Source: Paralithodes platypus (taxonomy: Eukaryota > Arthropoda > Malacostraca > Decapoda > Lithodidae). Taken from it: a stretch of DNA of 64,000 nucleotides. The position numbers and the translations under genes were made by a program. The stretch spans positions 33,829,722-33,893,721 of the forward strand of contig CM064485.1 of assembly GCA_032716605.1 (NCBI GenBank). Reading direction: 5' to 3'. Positions 54,939 to 64,000 of this stretch are shown here, in pieces (position 1 is the first letter of the stretch; every line of letters starts with the position of its first letter). The notes under the pieces were generated by a model, which saw nothing but the letters and a program-made list of their open reading frames with translations, did not search any database and was not told the DNA's origin.

Positions 54939-56537
54939 ATGTCTTCCGACGCGTCCGATTCCCTGCAACCTTCTGCCCGCCCTGCTGCTACCCCGCTAGC
55001 AGCATCGATGCCTACTGCGACCCAGTAAAAGGCTGATCGTAAGAAAGCGAAGCGTTTATTGAGTGATAGTGCAACTCAAAGACAACTTTTGGCCATTGAA
55101 AGTGAAACTGAAAGTTCGTTTGAAGCAAGCGGTGGCGAGAGCGAAGTCGATAAACTGCAAGATATAAGTGAACTTTGTTGTGGGCTTTATGACAACGAGG
55201 TCATGGAATACCTGGTGGAGGAAACCAACAACCATCACGAAATCTGTGCAAACTTTCTTGGCAAGAAAACAAGTGCCAAGGTGGTGGCATGGCGAGCTGT
55301 CACTGTGCCAGAAATGTATGTTTTTCTGGCACTGACTATGCTGATGACACACATCAGAAAACATGCACTGGCAGACTATTGGATCACTGCCGATCTTATC
55401 ACAACACCAGCCTTCGGAAAATTCATGTCCAGGGACAGATATTTCGACATTCTGTCCTATCTCCACCTGACAAACAATATGCATGTCCACCTTCAAGATC
55501 GGCTTTGGAAAATCAGGAAGCTGTATGACATGATACGCCATTGCTTTACCACCTACCTGATACCATTCCGGAAGATGTGCCTCGACGAGTCTCTGGTCCT
55601 GTTCCAGGGAAAGCTGCATTTCCGGCAATATATCCCATCGAAGAGACACCGTTTCGGCATCAAGCTCTTCGTCCTCTGCGACTGCAAGATGGGATATGTT
55701 CTTGGCTTTGTGGTCTACAGCGGCAGTGGTGGAGAGATCATAACTGACCCAGATATTGGATTTGAAGGCGCTGTTGTGCAAAAGATGATGGAGAAACACT
55801 TCCACAAGAACCACATCCTGTACACAGACAGCTATTATAAGTCGCCCATCCTCACCAAGTACCTCCATGACCGCAAGACCGGAACTGTCGGCACAGTCAA
55901 GGCCAAGAGGAAGGGCATGCCAGTGTACCCGACAAAGACCAAGAAGACAGATGTGTACCACAAGAAGAGTGACCCCATCCTCTCTATCCACTGGCATGAC
56001 CAACGGAAGGTAAACCTCCTCACCACATGCCATAAAGCCGAGATGGTCATCACAGGGAAAGTGGACCGGAAGACCAAAAACCCCGTCCAAAACCAGCTGC
56101 TGTCCTGGAATACAATCTCAATATGCGCCTAATTTACAAGTCCGACATGCAGATGGGCTTCATCGACTGCCTGCGAACATCCTGCAGGTGGTACAAGAAG
56201 TTTGTGCTGCACACGGTGGACATGTCAGCCCTCAACGCCTACAACATATACCGACTGAGGACTCCAGGGGCAAAGAAATATAAGTCACTGCGGAAGTTCC
56301 ACAAACAGGTGATACTGGAGCTCCTGCAAAAACATTCTGTACCTAGGAGTCCTTTACAAGGACCAGGCAAGGTGGACCGGACGGCGTGTGCTGCCTTCTT
56401 CAGGAAGAACCAGCTCAACTCCCTTCCTCCCAAAGTACCAGGTGGTAGAGTCAAGATCCAGAAAAGGTGCCATGTCTGTAGCCACACAACCCGCAGACCC
56501 CATAAAGTAAAGAAAACCAACTGGGAATGCCTCGAGT
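54939..56537 (+). pseudogene. piggyBac-type transposase (inactivated)
   Basis: ATG at 54939 (MSSDASD). Codon 30 is TAA (55026-55028). From there the frame is open to about 56090 with an acidic N-terminal region and the RNase H-like core: the first catalytic Asp in CLDESL (55584-55586) and the second in YTDSYY (55827-55829). A frameshift near 56085-56095 precedes EYNLNM. There MGGVD would be expected, but the third Asp position reads Tyr (TAC, 56135-56137) and the neighbouring Gly residues are changed too. The helical RWYKKFVLH and LNAYNIYRLR segments follow, then a Cys-rich C-terminus beginning RCHVCS. Its last part (CAGRCFNDFHT) lies in another phase after a second indel near 56535. DDD assignments follow knowledge of the piggyBac family. 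Confidence 0.92.
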
Positions 56538-56597
56538 GAAGTGGCACTGTGTGCTGGACGTTGCTTCAACGATTTCCACACTAGAACAATATTGAAG

Positions 56598-56890
56598 GGC
56601 CAGTGACAATGACAGTGAAAGTGACACTAAAAATGTAGGCTATGAGAATATGAAATAATTAGTAAAAGTGATAGAGAAACAAAAAACAGTAATAATAAGT
56701 GCCAGTGACTATGACAGTGAAAGTGACACTAAAATGTAGGCTAATAATGGGTAAAAGTGAAAGAGATACAAATAACAGTAATGATACGTGCCAGTGACAA
56801 TGACAGTGACATTGACACTAAAATGTAGGGTAATAATGGGTAAAAGTGACAGAGACACAACCAAAAGTAATATTAAGTGCCTTCATAACA
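56598..56890 (+). repeat. Subterminal ~95-bp tandem repeat in piggyBac
   Basis: Three copies of a unit starting GCCAGTGACWATGACAGTGA and including GTGACACTAAAATGTAGGC and GGTAAAAGTGA, at about 56598, 56701 and 56791, with looser GTGAAAGTGACACTA words continuing to about 57040. All lie between the transposase and the right end. Confidence 0.85.
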
Positions 56891-57550
56891 ATATGAACAA
56901 GTGAAAGTGATACTAAAATCTATATTATAGCTTACTAACAATACATACTAGTGAAAATGACACTATCGCTTATCATAGTCTGGTGAAAGTGACACTAAAA
57001 ATATGTAACAAATATAAGTACAAGTGAGACACAAAAATATCTGTATAAGTAACTTTATTGAGTGAAAATTACATAATAATAATTAGAATGGCCAAATAAA
57101 CTAATAAAAACACTCAAATCGCTTCCCGGAATAATATCGGGTGGTGCGACGAGTCCAGTAATGCGTCGTAGCCTGGGCCGCGGAAGAACGTTCGGACACG
57201 TCTAGGTTCAGCTCTTACAAGATGACTGTTCATCAAAGAGCTGGGTCAGACATTGTTTAAATTAGACAAGTTATTAAACATTAATGTATGTATACGAATT
57301 GACCAAATAAACTATCAATCAATCAAAAAGGTACATACGTGCCAAAAGTTACTTCCACTAAAATCGTCATCACACCTAAACCAGTTAATCTAGAGAGCTT
57401 TCCTTACCGTCGGTCTACAGATCAAAGTACGGGCTACAATTTGACATATGTATGAATGTTCTAGCTATTGTATTAACGGAGATAGAGCTTTGTTTACATA
57501 CGTCGTTTTTTAGCCAGATCACCCAGATACGAGCTCCGTCATTTAGAAAG

Positions 57551-57573
57551 GCAGCCCGGGCAGGAAGGGTTAA
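57551..57573 (-). repeat. piggyBac right terminal inverted repeat
   Basis: GCAGCCCGGGCAGGAAGGG then TTAA; inverted match of the left end. Confidence 0.93.
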
Positions 57574-57600
57574 TACAAATCGTCAAAGTAGCTTAAGAAC

Positions 57601-57830
57601 TTTTTTTTTTTTTTTCTTTGTCTATGTGCATGGAGGAGACAACAGGCAGGTTGCCTGTATCGAGTGTCTCCCCCAAAAGTTAAAAGAGTTGACAGAGCCA
57701 AATTCAAGGGACGTTGGAGTCAAAATGCTTGGACATGCGAAATTTAAAGCAGTCTAAACCATAGGATGAAAGAAAGACTTAATGGGGGAGAGAGTTCCAG
57801 AGTTCACTTGTTGAGTATAAGAAAGACCGA
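57601..57830 (-). mobile_element. LINE-A 3' end fragment
   Basis: A T run (A tail on the minus strand) at 57601-57615, then the LINE-A 3' UTR signature GGAGACAACAGGC...CTCCCCCAAAAGTTAAAAGAG and the start of the coding end up to about 57830. Only the last ~230 bp of the LINE are present. Confidence 0.8.
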
Positions 57831-57981
57831 GGTTTTCTCCGTATCATATATCAACGATATTGCTTTACATTACTATACTGATATCCTTCGTCCAGTTCAG
57901 CGGGCAAAACATTAAAATAATAATAATAGGAATAATATCATCTCAAGCATCGATATATGTCAAGTGGGGACGATCGCCAAG
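57831..57981. other. LINE-D 5' flank
   Basis: AT-rich; the LINE-D 5' border cannot be placed. Confidence 0.4.
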
Positions 57982-58536
57982 ATGACGAGAGGAGTGAAGG
58001 GTGCGTGCGTAGCTCTCTCCCTGTGTATCATCATCCTCAACATCCAGAGGGTCTGTGCCGATATAAAGGTGCAGAGGGGACCGGTAGTGTACCAGGTCAA
58101 CACTAAACAAGTATTGAGGGACCTCGTCACACAGAAATCACACATAAGTGAACCTTCTGTCACCATTCCTGCCTGGTCAAGTTTATATATCGGGAAGACA
58201 CAGCGGCTTGGCAAGTACTCTGGCACTACCTCGCTACAAGACCTATTGTGCTACACTCTAATTAGCTGCGGAGATGTAGAGACCAACCCCAGCCCGAGAT
58301 CAACACTGAAGAAACCTCACCACCAACCAAGTAAGACAGACACCGTCATTTCAACAGTCCCTAGCAGAAAAATTTGTTATTACAAACCGGGCCTACAGGT
58401 ACCCCAGCCTCCCATCACGCTCCAATTCAACCCACAACACAACCCAATACGGTCGGCGACCCAGTCTCCCGTCACGCTCCAATTCAAGCCACAACACAAA
58501 ACTATCGGTGGCTCAACATGTAACCGGAGCAGCTAG
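57982..58536 (+). CDS. LINE-D ORF1: signal-peptide-like leader, 2A-like motif
   Basis: Start chosen at ATG 57982 (MTRGVKGACVAL); the frame is open a few codons upstream but without ATG. A hydrophobic stretch ACVALSLCIIILNI preceded by Arg and Lys resembles a signal peptide, with VCA/D as a possible cleavage site. After about 60 residues comes LLCYTLISCGDVETNPSP (motif at 58267-58296). This is the 2A ribosome-skipping signature D-V-E-x-N-P-G-P except for Ser (AGC, 58291-58293) in place of the essential Gly. The downstream part is Pro/Gln-rich with a repeated TLQFNPQH/TLQFKPQH unit. It ends at 58536, overlapping the next frame by 29 bp. 2A sequences ahead of PHD-finger LINE proteins are known in CR1/L2-like elements; the role of this leader is inferred. 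Confidence 0.75.
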   Translation: MTRGVKGACVALSLCIIILNIQRVCADIKVQRGPVVYQVNTKQVLRDLVTQKSHISEPSVTIPAWSSLYIGKTQRLGKYSGTTSLQDLLCYTLISCGDVETNPSPRSTLKKPHHQPSKTDTVISTVPSRKICYYKPGLQVPQPPITLQFNPQHNPIRSATQSPVTLQFKPQHKTIGGSTCNRSS

Positions 58537-61264
58537 GAAGAAAGGTATCAGTCGCAACAACATCAACAATGGAGCAGCATTAGCAGCCAGGAATAAGGAC
58601 AACATCATCAAACAGCAAATACAGGTGGGGCTGGGAGGGGTCATAGGGGGAGACATAGCCACAGACAGTCCCCAACCCCCATGCTCACATCCTAGCAGCA
58701 CAGCTGATCACCACACCGCCAGACGTACGACGAACAATAAAAATAAGCTATGTATAGTGTGCGATATTAGATTCAACAAAAGGAGTCCAACATCACAATG
58801 TAATATTTGTAATGAAACAGTACACGATCGATGTACTTATGTTACCAGCAGAAAAGAAGTGGAATGCGATAAATGCAGGGAATTAGCTATTACCCACTCC
58901 ACCAACACTACATTGCCCGCAGCATTACCATTAATACCACAGATATCGGCGACCCAAGTAGCACAACATGCAACAAGAACAACAATAATAACAGGTAGCA
59001 CTCGCAAATACATCAACAGGGAAGCAGCATCAACGGACAATGAAAACAACAACAACAACAGCAAACAACCACAGCCCGACCGCGAGTATCCCCCGTCCTC
59101 TCCCGCACAAACAGCTGATCGACGCGGACCAAACCACACCTCCAGTCGTATGATAAACAGTAAGAAAAAACTATGTATAGTCTGTAATATTGGTTTCAAC
59201 AATAGGAGTTCACTTTTACAATGCAACAGTTGTAAAGAAATTGTTCATAACCGATGTACTTATGTTAACAGTAGAAACGAAGTTGAATGTGTTAAATGTA
59301 GGAACTCAGCTGTACAACATCGCGAAACCATTTGTTTTATTTGTGAATCACTCATAACACGACGTCAGAAGATCCAAAACTGTGTAAAGTGTAAACATGT
59401 AGCTCACATGAAGTGCATCTCTAAGAAGACCAACAGTGAACAACGGGAATTCCTTTGCAATAAGTGTGCCTTCCATTCATTACCGAATATTAATGTAAAT
59501 GATCCAAGTATTAACAACTCAGAATCCAGCCAGGACACATTCAAAATCAAAGATGAATACAGAGTGTTCACCAACAAAGGGGTCCATCTTATCCACATTA
59601 ACGCCAGATCAATGTACCATAAATTGTCAGAAATAAACTTGTTAGCTAATAAGGCCAAAGCTTCAATAATTGCAATCACAGAAACCTGGCTGGATTCAAG
59701 TATAAACGATGGTGAAATAAACATTCAAGGTTTCAATATGGTTAGGAATGATCGCAATAGGCATGGGGGAGGAGTATGTCTGTATGTAAAAAACAACCTC
59801 ACGCACACAACTAGGACCGACCTCCATGTAGAAAATCACGAAGCTCTGTGGATCGACATACACCTGCCGAGGACAAGACCCATCACAATTGGGGTATGCT
59901 ATAGGCCACCAGACGACACCCAATTCTTGACCAAATTTGAACGAACTTTGTCATCGCTAGACCCTCGGAATGAATCCATCATACTAGGGGATTTTAACCT
60001 GTGTTACAAACAACGACATAATAGGCTTGTACGAGAATATAGGCATATACTGACAATGCACAATCACAAACAACTCATCACAACCCCCACACGTATCTCT
60101 GAGAACACTGCCACAATATTAGACCACATAAACTGTAACAGAGAGGACAAAATATCCCAATCAGGGGTTATAAGTGATCACTTCGTCACATATTGCACAC
60201 GGAAAACCACAACAATTACCCTAGAGAATCACAAGGTTATCAAAACAAGGTCACTCAGAAACTACAATAAAGAAACATTTCTGGACATTTTATGGAATAC
60301 AGACTGGTCTCCAGTGTTTGGAAGTACAAACGTTAATGATGCATGGGTTGGCTTCAGAACCATCATCACAAACATCCTAGACGAAATAGCTCCTCTGAAA
60401 GACATACAAATTAAAGCAAGGTCAGACCCATGGATCAACAATGACATACTACACCATCTGGAATACAGAGACAATCTGTTAAAAAGGCTAGCGAAACATA
60501 GACAGGATCAAGGTCTGAAACATGAGTTCAACAGGGCCAGGAATAAACTAAGTAGGAAAATGAAATCAGAGAAAACTAATTATTTTTACAATAAGGCAGA
60601 GGAATATCAGAATAACCCAAAGAAACTATGGAGGCACCTAAAAACAACAGGCTACAGCAACAAGACAAGGGATTCGTCTAACACTAATATTGCTCTCACC
60701 ATTAATGATCAGGTTTGCCACGATAAACGACAAATTTCAACCTACTTCAACTCCTTCTTGACTTCCATAGCAAACACACTTGCACAGAACCTACCTCAAC
60801 CTCTCAATAAATACACGACAACAACGGCCACCTTTCGTAATTTCTATAGAGATAAAGACATACACCCGAACACATTTGGATTGCAAAATGTTACACCAAA
60901 ATACACTTTTGACGAGCTGTTAAATGTACATAAAAGCACAGGACCAGACAAAATTCCTGCCAAATTTCAACGGGATGGAGCCATTGGTATAGCAGGCCCC
61001 CTAACCCACATCATCAACTTGTCAATTAACACCAACACTGTACCTGCTGAACTGAAGGAAGCTATTGTAACCCCTCTATTCAAGAAAGGAAATAAACTAG
61101 AAGTTGGCAACTACAGACCAGTTAGCATATTATGTATTGTATCAAAAATCCTTGAAAGAGCGGTATACACCCAAATTGAACACTACCTCAAACAAAATGA
61201 TCTATTCTATAAGTTTCAGGTTTCAGATGCATGTACTCAACAGACTCCTGTCTCATCCACTTAA
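58508..61264 (+). pseudogene. LINE-D ORF2: three PHD-type fingers, endonuclease, RT N-terminus
   Basis: A 918-codon open frame in a different phase from ORF1; the first codon given (GTG) is not a normal start, so this frame was probably reached from ORF1 or has lost its start. Three Cys/His fingers of PHD pattern lie at about residues 82-123, 223-264 and 276-320 (CIVCDIRFN...CNICNETVHDRC...CDKC and two similar). The first two share linker sequence and look like an internal duplication. The APE-type endonuclease covers about 360-590, with ITETWLD, ILGDFNL and SGVISDHF. The RT opens with STGPDKIPAKF and TPLFKKGNKLEVGNYRPVSI. A frameshift near 61220 moves the RT palm to another phase. Confidence 0.9.
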
Positions 61265-61887
61265 CGGATCACATTCGTAAAGAAATGTCTAAAGGTAACT
61301 ACACCGGTATGATTCTTCTTGATCTACAAAAAGCGTTTGACACAGTAGACCATGATATCCTATGTAATAAACTACAAGCAATGGGCATAGGGTCTGTGAA
61401 CTGGTTTAAATCTTATCTTAGTGGTAGAACCCAAAGAGTCAAAATTGATGATAATATATCTGATCCTATGCCAATTAACTGTGGGGTCCCGCAGGGAAGC
61501 ATCCTTGGTCCCTTACTCTTTCTCTGTTATGTGAACGACATGGAACTGAGCGTCTCATGTAAATTATTACTGTATGCAGACGACAGCGTGCTTCTGGTTT
61601 CAGGAAAAGACCCAATAAGTATTGCCGCTTCACTTTCCAAAGAACTAGAATCATGTAGTGAATGGCTAGTGGACAATAGACTATCTCTTCACCTGGGCAA
61701 GACGGAAGCCATCTTATGTGGAACAAAACGCAAGCTGAAAGACATTGTGGGCTTCTCGGTCAACTGTAATGATATTCCTATAACAACAGTGTCACAAGTT
61801 AAATATCTCGGACTAAAACTGGACGCGAGTTTGTCAGGTGAAACAATTTTGGAATCTATCCTGAGTAAGTATAAAATACCTGTATAG
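61231..61887 (+). pseudogene. LINE-D RT palm
   Basis: Continues the RT: STDSCLIHL, LLDLQKAFDTVDHDIL (first catalytic Asp), CGVPQGSILGPLLFL, LLYADDSVLL with intact YADD, and VKYLGLKLD. The stop at 61885-61887 follows ILSKYKIPV; the thumb then runs on in other phases. One or two indels would be enough to explain the breaks, so this is a young copy. Confidence 0.92.
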
Positions 61888-62019
61888 ACAGGTGGGATGC
61901 TTGCCCGCGGCGACCAAAAAGACCCTCTGCCAAGCGCTTGTTCAATGTCATTTTGACTATTCTGTGTCATCCTGGTACTCTACATCATCTAAATCAGCAC
62001 AGCACAAACTTCAGGTCAA

Positions 62020-62615
62020 ATGGTTAGGTTCATGCTGAACCTAGGAACCAGATCACATGTTGGCCAGGAACAACTTCAGTCACTAGGTATGCTCAATGTC
62101 TCTGACAGGGCCAAACAAATCAGGCTCACTAATGCCTTCAAAATTTTCTATGACAGAGCTCCAGAGTATCTAAAGAATGATTTTGTTAAAGCAAATGAGA
62201 GGAGTGGACATAATACAAGAAACAGGATGTTTAATTTTAAGGCCCGAGAATCCAAGGACAGGGTAAGCAAACATTCTTCTTCACTGCCATCAACGACTAG
62301 AATGACCTACCCCAGTCAGTCCGTGAAAAGAGAACACCAAACTGAAATGATTACTGATTACGGATTACTGATATTTACTATAGGATGTAAGGTATCTTAA
62401 AATAACCCCCTAGAAATACTTTCTCTAAAGTATCTATTTCTTTATCCTCCCCATTTCCCCAGCTAACCTAATCCCACAAGGACCCCAATGGAAATACTCC
62501 TAACGGCCTTATTGGGCTATCCTTAGTTGGAATTATGCAAGGCTGGTACATGTCATATTTGTAACATACTATGTGGTACCAACTCTGTAAATTGCTAACT
62601 GAATAAATATTATTA
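62020..62615 (+). pseudogene. LINE-D RT C-terminus and 3' end
   Basis: A frame from 62020 to 62400 encodes SDRAKQIRLTNAFKIFYDRAP, EYLKNDF, GHNTRNRMFNF, a C-terminal pattern seen in CR1/L2-like LINEs. After its stop come about 200 bp of 3' UTR with an AATAAA signal near 62601-62606 and a TATTATTAG end. No long A tail. Confidence 0.8.
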
Positions 62616-62650
62616 GGGGTTCGTCCCCTACGGGGAACCCCTATTGTAAT
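62612..62650. repeat. Compound GC-rich hairpin
   Basis: AGGGGTTCGTCCCCTACGGG then GAACCCCT: the outer arms AGGGGTTC/GAACCCCT enclose an inner CCCC/GGGG pair. It sits exactly where LINE-D ends and may mark the end of a neighbouring DNA element. Confidence 0.7.
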
Positions 62651-63408
62651 CATTAAACCTGGGATTTCATCCAAATTCTTCTTACGCGCCGGTTTCGACG
62701 CAATAACTCCAGAACCGCTTTTTGGATCGGGATCAAACTTTCACAAGAGGTGCGTTTTTGTATTAGGCAACTTTTGATATGCTAAACATCCGGCATGGTG
62801 GCCAAACAGGTCCGTGGCAGCCGATTTCCCGAAAAAATTTACGCCTAAATACCGTCTCTCCCACTCACAGGAAATGACTGGGCTTTGGCATACGCACTCC
62901 CCTACTAATGATCCGCAAATTTTATAGAGAAGGTTTTGCTTTTGCACGTGGGTTTTTTTCCGGCAATCTTGAAAAAAACTCTAATTCCACTTAAAATTCC
63001 ACATCTTGAAAACTACGCCGATGATCAAAGCCATGCTTGCGTAGTTGGGTGAGGCTCGTGATTCCAAACGTTTTGATACCAAAAAAATATAAATGGGTGG
63101 AATAGTTTGACCGCAGCATTGAAAACTGTCTATTCTTAAATTACTTTAAAACCGAATTCGCTACCCACACAAAGTTTACCGTCTACAGTCTATAGGCTTC
63201 CACGCATCCCCCAGTTTTGCTTAATAACATAATCTCTTTATTTTTCAGATCTATAATTTTTTTGTTATTTAACTCTCTCAAAACAGTTCGAGTCCCTACG
63301 AATTCCAGCAATTATTTAGCCAACCGACCTATACATACCTACCCTACCAAATAATAATGATAAATTCAAATTCATTTTTGGTGAATGACAGAGTATTGGC
63401 TAAGGTTT
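62651..63408. other. No gene seen
   Basis: No frame with a recognisable motif. The stretch from the hairpin to about 63120 has a more even base composition than its surroundings and could be an unclassified repeat. Confidence 0.45.
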
Positions 63409-63896
63409 TTAACACCTTACGAGCGGCCTATGCGGTTTATTTATGTGTACCGCCCAGCGGGGTGTTTTTAGCCAAAATAGGGCTGTTTACGTGATCATTT
63501 TCATGCCTAAATAAGACCCAGAACGTAAAACAAGTACCTATCCCTGAAAGGGCATACACAGAGCTTTCGAATGACACCATAACGATCCTTGTATGATGGA
63601 TAGTTTTCTTGCAATAACCGTGCAACGCGAGTGCAAAAAGCAGGTAATTCGGTACTTTCGGTACATAATTGAGTATGTAGCGAGTGAGAGAGGGAGGAGG
63701 GAGCTGAGATTTGTGTCAGTAGGTTCGCCGCGGTGGTCTGGAGCAGTCATACGCTCGCTAGTCTCCTGCCACCACTTGTCTCTCTCTCTCAGCCACATTA
63801 CGTGCTGAAATTGCCACTCGAGTTATGTCGAGCGCCGCCACATAGTCCAGCTTTATTTAACTCGACTTATGTTGCGCGCCGCTAGTTATGGGTTAA
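63409..63896. mobile_element. 488-bp TTAA-MITE, second copy
   Basis: TTAA at 63409-63412 and 63893-63896. Left end TTAACACCTTACGAGCGG; right end inward TTAACCCATAACTAGCGG. It aligns along its whole length with 18439-18926 and has the same length. No ORF of note. Part of its right end also matches the nested element at 7783. Confidence 0.88.
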
Positions 63897-64000
63897 CAAT
63901 TCCTCCCTTTGCCAAATGCTTAGTTTAATAACAATGATATGGACCTTTAAAGTTTTGGCAATTGCCCGTGTGACTCGTATTTTAACCCTCCTAAAGTGTT
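63897..64000. other. Right edge; possible start of another TTAA element
   Basis: TTAACCCTCCTAAAGTG begins at 63982 and runs out of the window. It resembles the other TTAACCC ends, but the partner end is not visible. Confidence 0.3.

Larger units (their letters stand above)
54727..57573 (+). mobile_element. piggyBac-type DNA transposon, structurally complete but dead
   Basis: TTAA at 54727-54730 and 57570-57573. Left end TTAACCCTTCCCGCCCGGGC; right end inward TTAACCCTTCCTGCCCGGGC, one mismatch in 20. A single transposase gene on the plus strand occupies 54939-56537. About 1 kb of repetitive non-coding sequence follows. Intact TIRs suggest that this copy could still be moved by a transposase supplied from elsewhere, though it cannot encode one. 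Confidence 0.95.

Noticed and set aside
55056..56090. 344-residue minus-strand frame opposite the piggyBac transposase
   Set aside because: Antisense shadow of a well-supported transposase; no motif of its own.
62612..62650. Helitron 3' end
   Set aside because: A hairpin is present but no CTRR terminus or Rep/helicase coding sequence was found nearby.

Overview
The window is animal nuclear DNA, most likely from an arthropod and plausibly a decapod crustacean. The evidence is indirect: no operons, very many simple repeats, and a mix of DIRS, Ty3/gypsy, Penelope-like, several LINE, tRNA-derived SINE and TTAA-specific (piggyBac-type) elements. I found no convincing host gene, no functional tRNA or rRNA gene and no CRISPR array. 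Nearly everything recognisable is a transposable element or its relic, many nested in one another. The species call is inference.

Layout. 785-10640: an old RTE LINE relic (- strand) split by a DIRS retrotransposon (912-10380) that has gag-like, RT, RNase H and tyrosine recombinase regions, inverted terminal repeats and an internal complementary region. A TTAA-flanked element (7695-8763) breaks its recombinase. 12110-14855: a LINE-C derivative, TTAA-element pieces, an RTE 3' end and a LINE-A 3' end. 16868-17347: a tRNA-derived SINE. 17893-29567: a complete Ty3/gypsy element (- strand) with long LTRs, TG...CA ends and 5-bp ATATA duplications; each LTR carries a different later TTAA-MITE. 29630-31700: a decayed Penelope-like element with RT, GIY-YIG and a hammerhead-like motif, interrupted by a SINE. 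31826-34081: a possible solo LTR. 34457-37365: two tail-to-tail LINE-A copies. 38456-39080: a TTAA element. 40020-43330: SINE-3, SINE-2 and a LINE-A endonuclease piece. 43862-47905: LINE-C (PHD finger, endonuclease, RT) carrying a SINE-3 and a LINE-A fragment. 49394-49755: a minisatellite. 49915-53340: the longest LINE-A copy, split by a SINE-2 with a perfect 12-bp duplication. 54727-57573: an almost complete but dead piggyBac. 57982-62615: LINE-D, with a signal-peptide-plus-2A-like first ORF, three PHD-type fingers, endonuclease and RT. 63409-63896: a second copy of the 488-bp TTAA-MITE seen inside the gypsy LTR.

How the parts relate. The SINEs depend on LINE machinery; SINE-2 carries a 3' tail like that of the RTE LINE in the same window. 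The short TTAA elements need a piggyBac-type transposase. The one transposase gene here is broken by a stop, two frameshifts and loss of an expected catalytic Asp, and its termini differ from those of the MITEs beyond the shared start. Nesting gives a relative chronology: RTE before DIRS before TTAA element, gypsy before both LTR MITEs, Penelope before SINE-1, and LINE-A before SINE-2.

Family names LINE-A, LINE-C, LINE-D and SINE-1/2/3 are local labels for this window only. All identifications rest on reading motifs and alignments by eye.
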